From NCBI GenBank assembly GCA_027922465.2, contig BQMF02000369.1, positions 62,001 to 126,000 of the forward strand: 64,000 nt of DNA, in the 5' to 3' direction. This stretch comes from Turritopsis dohrnii. Lineage: Eukaryota; Cnidaria; Hydrozoa; Anthoathecata; Oceaniidae. A program made the position numbers and the translations under genes. How positions within the stretch are numbered: the first letter of the stretch is position 1; the number at the start of each line of letters is the position of its first letter. This document shows, piece after piece, positions 46,501-56,321 of this stretch. The notes under the pieces were generated by a model. It was not told the DNA's origin and made no database searches. It worked only from the letters and a program-made list of their open reading frames with translations.

Positions 46501-49500
46501 GAACATCTTGTTGCTCCTGCTAGCAGCTCTAAAGCTGGTGTTTCTCCACATTGTCGAGAAAATCCTGAAGGAAGCGAGAAACTCGAGACACCCATTCATT
46601 CGGCTAAGCAACATCGAGAGGAGGATCGGAATTCTGAATCCGTTAAAAATACAGAGCTGACTGAATCAGTAGACATGGCAACAGAATTCTCCCACAAACA
46701 TTTCTATTCATTAGTAACTGAGGTAAGGAGTGAAATGTATTTCTTTAAGAGGGTCGCCATGCTTTTTCTTTCTTGATATCCATAGACTTCCCTAAGGTTT
46801 CCATCTGTCTTATGATGATTTGTGTTGCTAACTTACGTATTTCAATGTTTCCTTGGTATTTTTGTACTAGTACGATTATGGATGTTGTGTTGACGACAGT
46901 AAATTATGTTTCGTGAATATTTAAATCGATAAAATCCTTTTAGAGTACGTTAGTCCCCTTCGTTGAGTTTTGCACTCTGTCACTATTATTTTGTTGGTTC
47001 TAACATATCTATTTACGATTGATTGATAAAGTTGCAACCTAAATTTTTTTTAAATAACAGTGAGGTGCTCTGTGTTATTTTTTGTTTTTATATGATTGTA
47101 TTTCTAAGTAATTTCTCATCAGGATACGGTTTTTCTTTTTAACCGGTCTTCCATGAAAGAGAGTGCTGAAGGTTAAATAAGAACATCGTGGCAGATGTGA
47201 AAAGTGCACTCCGTCACGGGGTATTGTTAAACGCTTTCTTTACAGTGGATGTTATAATATTGTATGAAAGTATAAGTTTTGTCATTTGGTATTTCTGGTA
47301 ATTTTTCCTGATATTCTAATGAATAAAGCATCAATTAATCTGGAATGTTTCCATTGGCACCATATTTGGAAGTATTATGTCCATACATGGTCATTTAGTG
47401 ATGTTCAGTTAATTTATTGAATATTATTAAGACTTATTGATATTTGCACTTACGAAATCGTTTTGTAGCTCAATTTAATGTTGTCGTAGTTAAGTTTTAA
47501 GGAAACCTTTAGACTCCAGAACATTTGAGAACCTTTGAATATAATAATGAAAACCCTGAACGTTGGTGGGTCTAAGGGTGATTCAGGTTTTGAAATTAAA
47601 TTCTGGCTAAGGTCTTATGCTTTCTTGAAGGAAGAAAAACTTGCAAAAAATTCATTACAATCATTTTTTAGTATGAACAAGGTGGCAACTTTATAACTTA
47701 ACGTTTATCAATCCCAAAAATCTTTCCTGTTTGAAATCTTTTTGTATGTTATTACAAAAATTATTAAGAAAGTCAGTGAAAGCCAAACTCAAACTGCTCT
47801 TATTATCGATTAGCTGCTAATGCATTTCGACTTTTTAAATATATTCGTTTACTTTATATTTACGAAATAAACGAGTATCGACTGTGAGAAGCAACTTTGA
47901 AACAGTCAACATGAAAAAGAATGTTATGCCTGAGGATTATGTTTGAACTTATTATGCTGGTAAAATAAAGTTGTCAAGACCTACATGTTATTACACTTCG
48001 TCGCTCTTATGAGGGGGAACTCTGACTTATCTTCGACACGTAGTTAATGGCTTAATATTTTATCGATTTCGAAGTTTAACCAGATCATGTTTGCCTATCA
48101 TTCTGTGAAAGTGTTTGAGACCGAAAAATAGCTATAAGCGTTCTTTGATCGTTTCTTTTTATCACATCGAAGCTTAAAAGTATCTGAGCAATGAGTTAAG
48201 TAAGTAGGGTTTAAATTATCCTGCGATGAGGACGAATCGATTTATAAAGATTTGAAATTCCTGACTATGCTGACTTTTGTGGATTTTAATCGAGAGAATT
48301 TCTTATTTAGTGAAACAATAGGAGATAGCTTTTAATGACAATTTTGACTGATTGTATAAATAAGAGGTTGAAGTTAATTGATTTTTCATCGAATATCGTA
48401 ATACTGGACCATAACATGTTTAGGATTATATGTGGAGAATGTTTTCTTGATTAAACGGAAACCACTGATACATTCTTCGAAAGTTGGATTTAAACTTGGA
48501 TTCACTCCTCGCTTTCATTAACAATAAGTTCAATTTTTCCTAGTTTATCATTTTGACTTGTTCTTATCGATTGACATTTAATGATGCAATCTTTACATAA
48601 TTTTTGATTTTCGTTCAGCTGTTTTTCTTCTTTCGGATCATAGAGTGAACAAAATTCAATGTTTAGCTTTGCTGCGCGAATATTGTAGTTTTGTATCTTC
48701 TCCTTCATTTGCAACAAGTGATTATGGAGTTCTTGAAGTTGCGCTTCGTTCGTGCTTCTACTATCCATACGTTTACTAAAAAAAGTAACATAATTTTTTG
48801 CTTTTAGTGTCTTATTGTGTGTACGTTCCAGGAATATTTAAAGTTAGTTTTCTTACCGATTAGTGACTAAAGTTATCTATTTTTATTGAAGTACCGCAAA
48901 ATGCGAGCGTTCCTCTTTTTTCAAATGTTTTGAAATACTCTGGCATTTTGTTGCCAATTTCCTTTTGTTGTAAAATTCGAATTTTTGTTCGAATTCAAAT
49001 TTCGAACGTTTTAATAAAAAACTTGTTATTATTTTTATTTTTTACTTTGACTGAAAAGTTTGCAATTGATCAATAATGGGGTTGGGATACTCATCGGAAG
49101 ACCAGAAAAATTCAGCAGTTATTGAGAACCCAATACAAAATCAATTTGTTCATATTGATGAGAAACCCCTTATTCTTAAGTCGAATCGGGTTATTGCAAA
49201 AAATGATAATAATAATATTATCACTGAAAAAACATCGAAAACTTTCAACGACTTCTGCACACAGACAGATTTTATGTTTCATGGTCTGGTCACTCAAACC
49301 AATTCTACGGCTGACCTCTCCACCCAAACGGAAAGAAAAAACACAGATATAACTGATCTAAGCGGAGCACGCGGAGATCGGGTATTACTTAAAATCGTAC
49401 CAAGTTTCTTCTGTAGGTAATGTATATACATAGTTTATTTGTTCATTTTCTTTTCCTTTTATAGCCATTACTCTACACGCAAAGTGATCTAGACGAAGTT

Positions 49501-50699
49501 GTCAGAGCTCGAGAAGAAGACTGGCGGAAGAAATATGAAGAACTTGAATGTAAAGTGTGTACACCAAACGACCATATGTCGACTTTCTTTCTTTCTTTAC
49601 CTAAACCACTATTCACCTAACCCTTGGTTCGTAAATAAAAGTTAATTATAGTAAAAGTTTTCACCTTTTATATTCTCTTGTTATTCTTCTTAGATTAAAG
49701 AGGAAATTGCAATGCGTGAACTCCTCGAGCAAGACCACCGTGAAAAAATGGATTCTTTGCGTAGAGAAAGCAACGACATGAGACAGGTTGTCGCGCAGTA
49801 TGAAAAAACCATTGTCGAACTTACAGGTGTGTGGTTGTTTCGCTATATCAGTTCTGATTTTAATTGATGTCTTCAACTCAGTTTTAATTCGTTCCTCCTC
49901 TTTCGAATTCAGAAAATTCCCATCACAACCACATGTTCAACGAAGAAACATTATCCGAGACTGTGAGAGCAAAGGAACAGGTTCGTGTTTTTTTTGGTTT
50001 TCGAATGGTAGTTTGTTTTTTTTTGCGAAAATATTTTGACTGGTTTATGTTTTTATCACAGCTGCAACAAGACTTACATAGTGCGGAAACGAACTTGGTT
50101 GATGCATACAAGAGAATCGAAAAATTAAAACTCGCCATTGATACTTACAAACAAAATGAAGACAACTTGAAGTCGTCTTTAAATGAATTTCAAACGAAAC
50201 TGAAACGCTCTGAAGAAAGATATCAAAAGTTAAAGCAACATGCTGCCGAAAAAGTTGACGCGTTAGTAGTCCATCCTTTCCTCAATGAAGATTATATTGA
50301 AGTCTGATCCATTAATGAATCTCTATGTTTGGATTTGTTTCTTGTAGTGCCAATATTGAAATAAATAAAGTCAGAAAACAGAAAGAAATAGATTTGGCTG
50401 GGTTACAAGCAGCTCTCAAAAAGTCACAGTCCCGCATCAATAGCCTCGAACAGGAGGTACAACAAAAGGTAAGTTTTTGGGGTTGTTTTTTGTCACACAT
50501 AGAGCTTTGGGCTGATATGAATGAAGTTGAAACTCGTCCTTACGTTTGAATTCTAATCATGTTAAGTACGAGTGTCCCTACAACAATTCGTGAACCTTTT
50601 TCAGATCGTATAACAAGTACTTTATCTACTTAGACTCGAGAAAATGCAGAATTTGCACAAATATGCGACGATCTTATCAAGAAAGTTTCGGGCGAATAG
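37587..50699 (+). CDS. TACC: TACC family (transforming acidic coiled-coil) protein
   Basis: Predicted exons with matching phases: 37587-37757, 38273-38425, 39600-39640, 40268-40713, 41547-41744, 42429-42490, 42801-42873, 42984-43035, 43340-43481, 43565-43633, 49465-49554, 49694-49826, 49913-49980, 50062-50261, 50348-50468, 50634-50699 (TAG). They add to 694 aa. The N-terminal half is acidic and has three repeats around LPVKPRG (exon 4) and two DPFD motifs. Exon 7 has the TACC signature SLYVRFDPLLGN. The last 225 residues form the TACC coiled coil (AYKRIEKLKLAIDTYKQNE, HAAEKVDA, ENAEFAQICDDLIKKV). TACC proteins bind XMAP215/chTOG-type microtubule polymerases and act at centrosomes and spindles under Aurora A; this is family knowledge. 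The start is ATG 37587; ATG 37614 is an alternative, and 5' exons may be missing. The 41-base exon 3 is supported by phase and splice sites only. Confidence 0.88.
43634..45948. other. TACC intron (5' part)
   Basis: No coding or RNA gene recognised. The - strand frames at 44767-45138 and 45209-45448 are hydrophobic or K/R-rich chance frames. The intron runs to exon 49465 and hosts two internal start exons. Confidence 0.5.
45949..46722 (+). CDS. TACC: Alternative first exon of TACC (cysteine/basic cluster)
   Basis: ATG 45949 opens 258 codons ending exactly at an ACTGAG|GTAAGG donor (46722), phase 0, which is the phase of the acceptor at 49465. A stop (TAA) would be read if this exon were joined from exon 43565-43633 through the only nearby AG, so it works as a first exon and not as a cassette. 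The protein has a CFEFIYNCLCCGFCKRRKRG segment (residues about 38-57). Five cysteines with aromatic residues followed by a basic run would suit S-acylation and membrane contact. The rest is Ser/Thr/Glu-rich and low in structure. No similarity is recognised; linkage to TACC is inferred from phase, strand and position. Confidence 0.6.
46723..48501. other. TACC intron, middle part
   Basis: AT-rich; no gene recognised. Confidence 0.5.
48502..48768 (-). CDS. Small coiled-coil ORF (88 aa)
   Basis: ATG 48768 to a stop at 48502, on the strand opposite to TACC and inside its intron. Residues 10-40 have heptad-like spacing (LQELHNHLLQMKEKIQNYNI), followed by a CKDCIIKC cluster and an acidic end. A possible acceptor (TTTTTTTAG) lies 7 bases before the ATG, so a 5' UTR intron is possible. 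The ATG is 308 bases from the alternative TACC start at 49076, so the two could share a divergent promoter. Family not recognised; composition favours a real gene over chance. Confidence 0.5.
   Translation of the reverse strand: MDSRSTNEAQLQELHNHLLQMKEKIQNYNIRAAKLNIEFCSLYDPKEEKQLNENQKLCKDCIIKCQSIRTSQNDKLGKIELIVNESEE
49076..49381 (+). CDS. TACC: Alternative first exon of TACC (N-myristoylation-type start)
   Basis: ATG 49076 opens 102 codons ending at a GATCGG|GTATTA donor (exon end 49381), phase 0, compatible with the next TACC exon at 49465. The N-terminus MGLGYSSE fits the N-myristoylation pattern (G2, S6). The exon also has threonine-rich TQTD/TQTN/TQTE motifs (FCTQTDFMF, LVTQTNST, LSTQTERK). 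It would give a short isoform of about 327 aa consisting of this segment plus the coiled coil. Inferred from reading frame and position only. Confidence 0.65.
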
Positions 50700-51240
50700 A
50701 TCGACCAAGTTTCAGTTAATTCTTAAATATTTCTTGGAAATAATTTTGTATGTATATATACATTTTATAAAGCAATTCAGGTTCCATTGTTCAATGGAAA
50801 GTAATGGGTGCTTACCTTGAATACATGCTGCAGATAATCACGTCCCTTCTAAAGTAAAGCTCCCTCTGTTGAACCTAACATCAGAGTTAAAAATTAAAAG
50901 CTTGCATCGTTCATGTCTTGTCATTAGTTTACTGTACCAATTTGTAAAAAAATACTGATTTTGCAGGTTTGTGCCTTGAATTGCTTGTGGTGCTTATGTA
51001 GAAATATGTAAAATGTTCATGAAGAAAGTGGATTTTCACAACTGTATTTCGCTTTGTTTGCCGAATCAGTTTTAGATTTATGAATAACACGTCTTAACCA
51101 CGTATACTGGACAATATCACGAGGAATTGATCGAATGCATCGCCTGCTTACTTAGACATTTGTTTAATAGATAACCTTGAGAACCTTCCCCAAATTTCTG
51201 TTTATGCAAAGAAATGGTTAATAGTACAGTGCTAAAAGTA
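50700..51240. other. 3' flank of TACC
   Basis: 3' UTR and flank; AATAAA-type signals are plausible but not assignable. No other gene. Confidence 0.45.
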
Positions 51241-51627
51241 CAATGAACCCCGCTATAACGATCCCCTAATTATACCGAACCGCTATAACGAATTAAGTTT
51301 TTCTCACCCTTCTTGAGGAAAAAATCTCGATACAACGAACTGGCTACAAAAGATGCAATTTTTAACATTTAAAAATGGGTGGCTGACAGGCGAAACGTTG
51401 ACAAAACGTGCTGGGTTTTTTTTATATAGCTCAAATTTATCTCAGTTTCGAGATTTCATTGCTAGGTACATCCACATTCTTTCCACCAATTTTCTGTGGC
51501 AGAAGGAAACCTCCGCCCTAAGATGGCGCAGTTAGTACCAATAAACTTTGCTTTGAATTTGCAAAATGAATCTGCTCTAAGAACAAAAAATAGTTTTCGC
51601 ATAATAGCCCATCAATCCTTTCTTTAA

Positions 51628-52133
51628 GGGGCTGTTTATATGAGAGGCGGGACGGGACGTTTGCCGGGACGGGACGAAAAACGGGATCCCGCCTCCATTG
51701 AAGTTTTTATAAAAAATCTCGTGTTTATATGAAAAAAACTATCCCGGGACAAAAAACGTCCCGTCCCGGTTAGGCGAGATCTCGCTTTCTCAAACCGGGA
51801 TCCCGCTTAACCGGGACGTTTTTCATCATATAAACACACTGTCCCGGGACGTTTGAAAATTGACTGGTTCTTCTTATATTCGGTTGGAGATTACAGATAC
51901 AGAAGTTAGTTCGAAAGCAACCACAAGTAGAAACCATCTGCAATAATTCTTTTTTCTAAATTGTTCGATTGCCATTCTATAAGCTCTTGGGAGAAACCTT
52001 TTACAATATTAAATTGTAAAATTGCTGTCTCGTCCCGGCAAAACTACTTCTCATGTAAAGGCGGGATAAAATCATCCCGTTTTTCGTCCCGTCCCGGCAA
52101 ACGTCCCGTCCCGCCTCTCATATAAACAGCCCC
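51628..52133. mobile_element. Palindromic MITE with TAA duplication, 506 bp
   Basis: GGGGCTGTTTATATGAGAGG at 51628 is mirrored at 52133. The mirror extends through the CGGGACGGGACG repeats for over 55 bp, with TAA on each side (51625-51627 and 52134-52136). The interior is rich in CCCGTCCCGG motifs. No ORF. Harbinger/ISL2EU-like by target. Confidence 0.9.
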
Positions 52134-52562
52134 TAAATGTCTAGGCTCCATTTCTTCTACTTGTAAAATTTCACCAATGACTGGATACCACTGATTTTTG
52201 CAAACATGATGCCTTGCTGTGAGGCTTCAGCTCTAAGTTCTGTGTTGCAACAATCTCAAACTCATTCTGGCAGCAAATTTGTGCGGTGAAGTTTGCGCGC
52301 TAGAACTCATCCAAGCGTCGGATCATAAAGGCCGATTTCCACTTACAAAATATGAGCGAATTGCGAAAAATTTTCGCTCGAAGTACGTCATTGTTTCTTA
52401 GTACGCATGTGCAAACACTTTTCTCGAGAAATAAATTTCTTTCGTGTGCGAAAAAATGTAGTTGAACTTTGTTCAACTTTGATAATTTGTTTCGCGCGAA
52501 ATGTCAGTATCAACCAATCAAAATGCTTCAAAATGTAAACACTCCATATAGCTCAAAGCAGA

Positions 52563-53720
52563 ATGGCGACAGGAGTAGAAGCAACGCAGTATATTCCAAT
52601 GACACTTTTCAGACAATTTCAAGCTAATTTACTTGCACAGCAGGGGCAGCAGCGTGAAAGTGTCAATGAAAAAACTTATACAAACCAAGACGAAGAAAGT
52701 GATATACATTCTGTAGACAATGTGGTGGATCATTTCATAACAACAGCTTCTCTCCCACAATCCTACCACACGACTGCGACACAACAACAAACTGCTGGAG
52801 AACAGGCTGAAGGAAGTTCGGGAGACATACTACAAGTTCTTGTGGCAGAAGTACAATCATATCCGTGCCTTTGGAATCGTTCGTCCCCAGAATACAAGCA
52901 AGCCCACAAAAAAAGACTTGCTTGGAAAAACATCTCGGAGCAACTTGGATTAGATGGTGGGTTGTTTTTTTTTTAAATTCGCAACAAAGTACACTTTGGA
53001 TGCTGGCAGTCCTTATCTTTTTTTATCGATTTCAGGCTGAAATGTTTTGAGTTTGTTTTTAAATATTTAATTGTGACGTGTGTCTTTGGATGAAACGTGA
53101 CTCTTTACTTTCACATACATTCGAATGTTTGAATTCGAAACGCTTGAAAAAGAACTAAAATAATTATATATAACTTCTGTTCATTTTTAGTTGATGATGT
53201 TAAACGCAGATGGAAAAATTTGACAGATAGTTTTAAGAAGTGTTTGGATCGCGAGAGAGAGTTATCTAAATCTGGATCTGGATACGTCAAGACTCCTACT
53301 TGCAGACTTTACAAGGAACTATTGTTTCTACGAGATGTTTTGACAAATCGTGTCACTACAAGTAACGTTACTGTCTCAAACGTTGGCGACATAAACATGA
53401 CAACACCCCCATCTCCAGTAAACTCAGTTATTACTGAAGAGTTTCATCAACAGCTTAGTCCACCAGCTCCATGTACATCATCAACACCAGTGGTGAAAAT
53501 TAAAAAAAGGAAACAGAATGACCACACTAATGAAATTGATAGAATGTTGATACAAGCTTTGAATTCAAAGGAAGAACCAGTAAAATCAAGCAACTGTTAT
53601 GACTCAGACGAAATGTTTTGCTTAAGCTTAGTTGAGCCTATAAAATCTCTATCTGGGAAGAAGAAAATGGGCTTAAAGGCCAAAATAACATCCCTTGTTG
53701 CAGATGAACTGGAAGATTAG
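52563..53720 (+). CDS. Harbinger accessory DNA-binding protein (MADF/Myb-like)
   Basis: Two exons, 52563-52956 and 53191-53720, joined G|TT to give VDDVKRRWKNL; 307 aa. ATG 52563 is about 235 bases inside the element. The N-terminal 90 residues are Gln/Thr-rich. The MADF domain (about 90-175) shows LVAEVQSYPCLWNRSSPEYK, WKNISEQLGLD, VKRRWKNLTDSFKKC and a closing LYKELLFLRD. The C-terminus has a basic KIKKRKQN stretch. In known Harbinger elements such a protein brings the nuclease to the nucleus and to the terminal repeats. It is convergent with the transposase; 84 bases separate their stops. Confidence 0.9.
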
Positions 53721-53804
53721 AGACACATTAAGTTAGCAGATATTTTTGATTATATCGGCATTTATGTACATATAAAAAAACGGATGTCCAAAGGTTGTTA
53801 ACAC

Positions 53805-55160
53805 TTATAATATATGCATGTTCCATTTACTCAAATCCGGTAAATTCATTCTCCTGATACACTTATATTTTCTAGCATCTTTATACACGCCTGACAGAAA
53901 CCATCTCTTCCTGCCATGGAACTTGACCAGCGCAGGAGAATTTACATAATCACAAAATACGTCCCTGATATCTTTAGCACACCTACTGTAGTTATTAGAA
54001 CCAATCTTTCCCAATGGCCTTAAGCCAGTATCACTGTCGGTAATTCTTCGCCAATTTCCAGAAAATATTTCATGGTTTCGTTCATAGTCAACATATCCAG
54101 GAGGGCAATACATATTTCCATTGAAACATCGGTCTTGCATGAGATAATTATGGAGCGCCAGACAAGCTTTTGTGATTGATTCGACCGTTGTCACTTTAGC
54201 TATGATAGGACGTCGAAATATGCGGAATCTAGATGTTAGAATTCCAAACGTATTTTCGATGATACGCCGAGCACGACTAATCCTATAGTTCGCAATAAGC
54301 TGTTTGCGATCCAAATTTTTGTTTGAGTAGGGTTTAATCAAGTTATAACGCAGAGGAAATGCATCGTCACCGATAAAAACATACGGGAAATTGACATTTG
54401 TTCCTGGTAGTGGGTCTGGATTTGGCAAATTCAGTAAATCATTGTTGATCGAAAATCCTATGTTGCTGTTAGAAAAAACGCCTCCATCACTTTGTCTCCC
54501 TGCTTCTCCTATATCGACCATTGTAAACTTGTAGTTTGCGTCGCATATAGCAAGCAACACAATGCTAAACGTTTTTTTATAGTTAAAGAATAGGGAGCCG
54601 CTATTATCTGGCGCCTGCATTACAACATGCTTCCCGTCAATAGGGCCAACACAATGAGGGAAATTCCATCTACTTTCAAAATCACGAGATATTTCCAGCC
54701 AATCGTCTTCAGTTCTAGGTACATCAAGATATCCTTTTTCGACTAAAATATTCCAAATAACTTCTGTAGTTTCAGCTATTATTCGGCCTATTGTACTTTG
54801 ACTGATCCGATAACTTCCTGATATTGTCGCTTGTGAATCACCAGTAACCAAGAATCTGAGGGTCACACATAGCCTCTCATCTGGAGATATTGATTCTCGT
54901 TTTAAATTGCTCTTGGTAATATAGGGTGCTACCCATCCGAGCAACTCTTCCAGTTTGGTTGGAAGCATTCTGAACTGTTTAAAGAACATTTCATGGTCAA
55001 AAAGTTTCATTTCCTGCACTAAACGGTGAAATTCACCTGTAGATTTTCGATTCGCAAATATTCGACGTACCCAAAACCGATGTTTCCGTTTACTTTTTCG
55101 ATAACGCAATCTTCTACGTAAAATTAGTAAAATCAAAATCTGTCTTCGACTCAACGCCAT
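53805..55160 (-). CDS. PIF/Harbinger transposase (DDE_Tnp_4 nuclease)
   Basis: 451 aa from ATG 55160 (MALSRRQILILLILRRR). The frame is open for 94 further codons upstream, but these cross the element's own terminal repeat at 55295, so 55160 is the sensible start. The order is an N-terminal basic/helical region, FRMLPTKLEELLGWVAPYIT, DERLCVTLRFLVTGDSQATI, the HTH-like region SGSYRISQSTIGRII, then catalytic D in HCVGPIDGKHV, D in YVFIGDDAFPLR and E in RRIIENTFGILTSRF. All three acidic residues are present and there are no stops or shifts. It acts with the MADF protein of the same element. Confidence 0.95.
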   Translation of the reverse strand: MALSRRQILILLILRRRLRYRKSKRKHRFWVRRIFANRKSTGEFHRLVQEMKLFDHEMFFKQFRMLPTKLEELLGWVAPYITKSNLKRESISPDERLCVTLRFLVTGDSQATISGSYRISQSTIGRIIAETTEVIWNILVEKGYLDVPRTEDDWLEISRDFESRWNFPHCVGPIDGKHVVMQAPDNSGSLFFNYKKTFSIVLLAICDANYKFTMVDIGEAGRQSDGGVFSNSNIGFSINNDLLNLPNPDPLPGTNVNFPYVFIGDDAFPLRYNLIKPYSNKNLDRKQLIANYRISRARRIIENTFGILTSRFRIFRRPIIAKVTTVESITKACLALHNYLMQDRCFNGNMYCPPGYVDYERNHEIFSGNWRRITDSDTGLRPLGKIGSNNYSRCAKDIRDVFCDYVNSPALVKFHGRKRWFLSGVYKDARKYKCIRRMNLPDLSKWNMHIL

Positions 55161-55300
55161 ATTGTTTTGAACAAATTTCTTTGAGAAATACTTTTCAGTT
55201 CCAAATAGTGGAAATTGGCATAGCGAAATTTTTCTCGAGAAATTTTTTCTCTGCGAAAAGTTTTCTCGAGAAATTTTGTAAGTGGAAATCGGCCTTAAGA

Positions 55301-55898
55301 ATGACGAGAAAACATCTCTGTAAAAGAAAATATCAGGCGATGAAAAAGATAGAAGATGGCAACAAAACCAAAAAGAGCATTGCAGACAAGTATGGCGCTG
55401 CAAAAAATATCTCATTGACGTGGGTATTGCGAACAAAAACAAAATATTCGCCGAACGAGTCAGGAAAGTCCAGTGCGAAAGAGAACACCCCAGAAAGACA
55501 GTGTGATTACAACGATCTTGATAAAAACCGTTTTCGATTTAGCTCAGGCATGTCGGGCATCCCCCCAATTGTGGATGCTTTAGCACAAGAAAAAGCCCGA
55601 GATTTAGCACAAAATCTAGGCCTGACAGAGTTTAACGTTTCTGACGGGTGGCTGGAAAAGTGGAAAATGACAAGATGTGACTTTCGGCGCTAGTAGTGAA
55701 GAAAGTACGTGTATATTCCAGGAGATGATCGAAAGTTATGAAGATACCCATTCGCCTAACATTTTCGTCCAGATCCAAAAGGCATTTTTAATGCAGGTGA
55801 ATTCAGGTGAATGTCTAACAAAAGAATGCATTATAAGGGTGAACGCTGAGTTCTGGTGGAAAACACAGCAAAGCAAGACTAACCGAATTAGCTGCTAG
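55301..55898 (+). pseudogene. pogo/Tigger transposase N-terminus (CENP-B-type HTH), decayed
   Basis: ATG 55301 lies three bases after the Harbinger target duplication. The first domain (MTRKHLCKRKYQAMKKIEDG then KKSIADKYGAAKN) is the CENP-B N-terminal helix-turn-helix. The second, about 55571-55690 (LAQEKARDLAQNLGLTEFNV then SDGWLEKWK), is the Tc5-type DNA-binding domain. A frame change near 55680 leads to FGASSEES...MIESYEDTHSPNIF, and the start of the DDE core is unrecognisable. Inactive. Confidence 0.8.
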
Positions 55899-56321
55899 GA
55901 AAAGTCACCTAATCCACTATGTTTCGAAGATATTAAAAATCTATGATGATGTTACCGTTTGCAGATCAAGGAGTAATAAGAACTTCAAAAGACATTCTAT
56001 CGTGCTTCTCTCAGAAGGTATACTGCTGATATTAATAAAAAAAAGGTTCCTAGACCTCAAACATGTTAAGAGGCAATTATTATTCTTATTTTGAGTGGGA
56101 AAGAGTGGGAGGGATAAAATGAGCAGAAACTGAACTGAAACTGCGGATGCATGATAAAAGAAGTTTTCCGCCATGCCACTTTTTTCAGAATTAAATTCAG
56201 CAATTTTCATAATATGCCTTGGTACGCAAAGAGTAAAAAACTTTTAAAAAACGCAATATTTACAGTAACAATTTAACTTTATATCGTGAGAATATTATCA
56301 TAATCCATTTTTGAATGAAGT
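55899..56321. other. No gene recognised
   Basis: Non-coding 3' flank of the zinc-finger gene (which lies on the - strand). Confidence 0.5.

Larger units (their letters stand above)
52329..55295. mobile_element. Apparently complete PIF/Harbinger transposon, 2967 bp
   Basis: Terminal inverted repeats of 23 identical bp starting AGGCCGATTTCCACTTACAA, with duplicated TAA on both sides (52326-52328 and 55296-55298). It carries the two genes expected of an autonomous element, convergent: a MADF/Myb-like DNA-binding protein (+) and the DDE nuclease (-). Both frames are undamaged. Degenerate relatives occur at 6010, 18265 and 36073. The clean ends and frames point to recent insertion. Confidence 0.95.
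51241..55898 (+). mobile_element. Old pogo/Tigger element, 5' end and start of transposase, split by two insertions
   Basis: The left end CAATGAACCCCGCTATAACG at 51241, preceded by TA, has further ACCGCTATAACGAA and ATACAACGAA motifs at 51282-51344, a typical Tigger terminus. The transposase frame begins at ATG 55301. Between them lie a palindromic MITE (51628-52133) and an intact Harbinger element (52329-55295), both with perfect TAA duplications. Removing them leaves a leader of about 0.6 kb. The right terminal repeat was not found, so the 3' part is deleted or diverged. Confidence 0.75.

Noticed and set aside
46143..46595. 150-codon - strand frame
   Set aside because: It is the mirror of the + strand coding exon 45949-46722.
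45949..46722. Cassette exon in full-length TACC
   Set aside because: Joining it in phase 0 from exon 43565-43633 through the nearest AG places a TAA before the ATG; better as a first exon.
53805..55442. Transposase start at 55442
   Set aside because: The extra 94 codons cross the element's terminal repeat and flanking Tigger sequence; ATG 55160 begins the family match.
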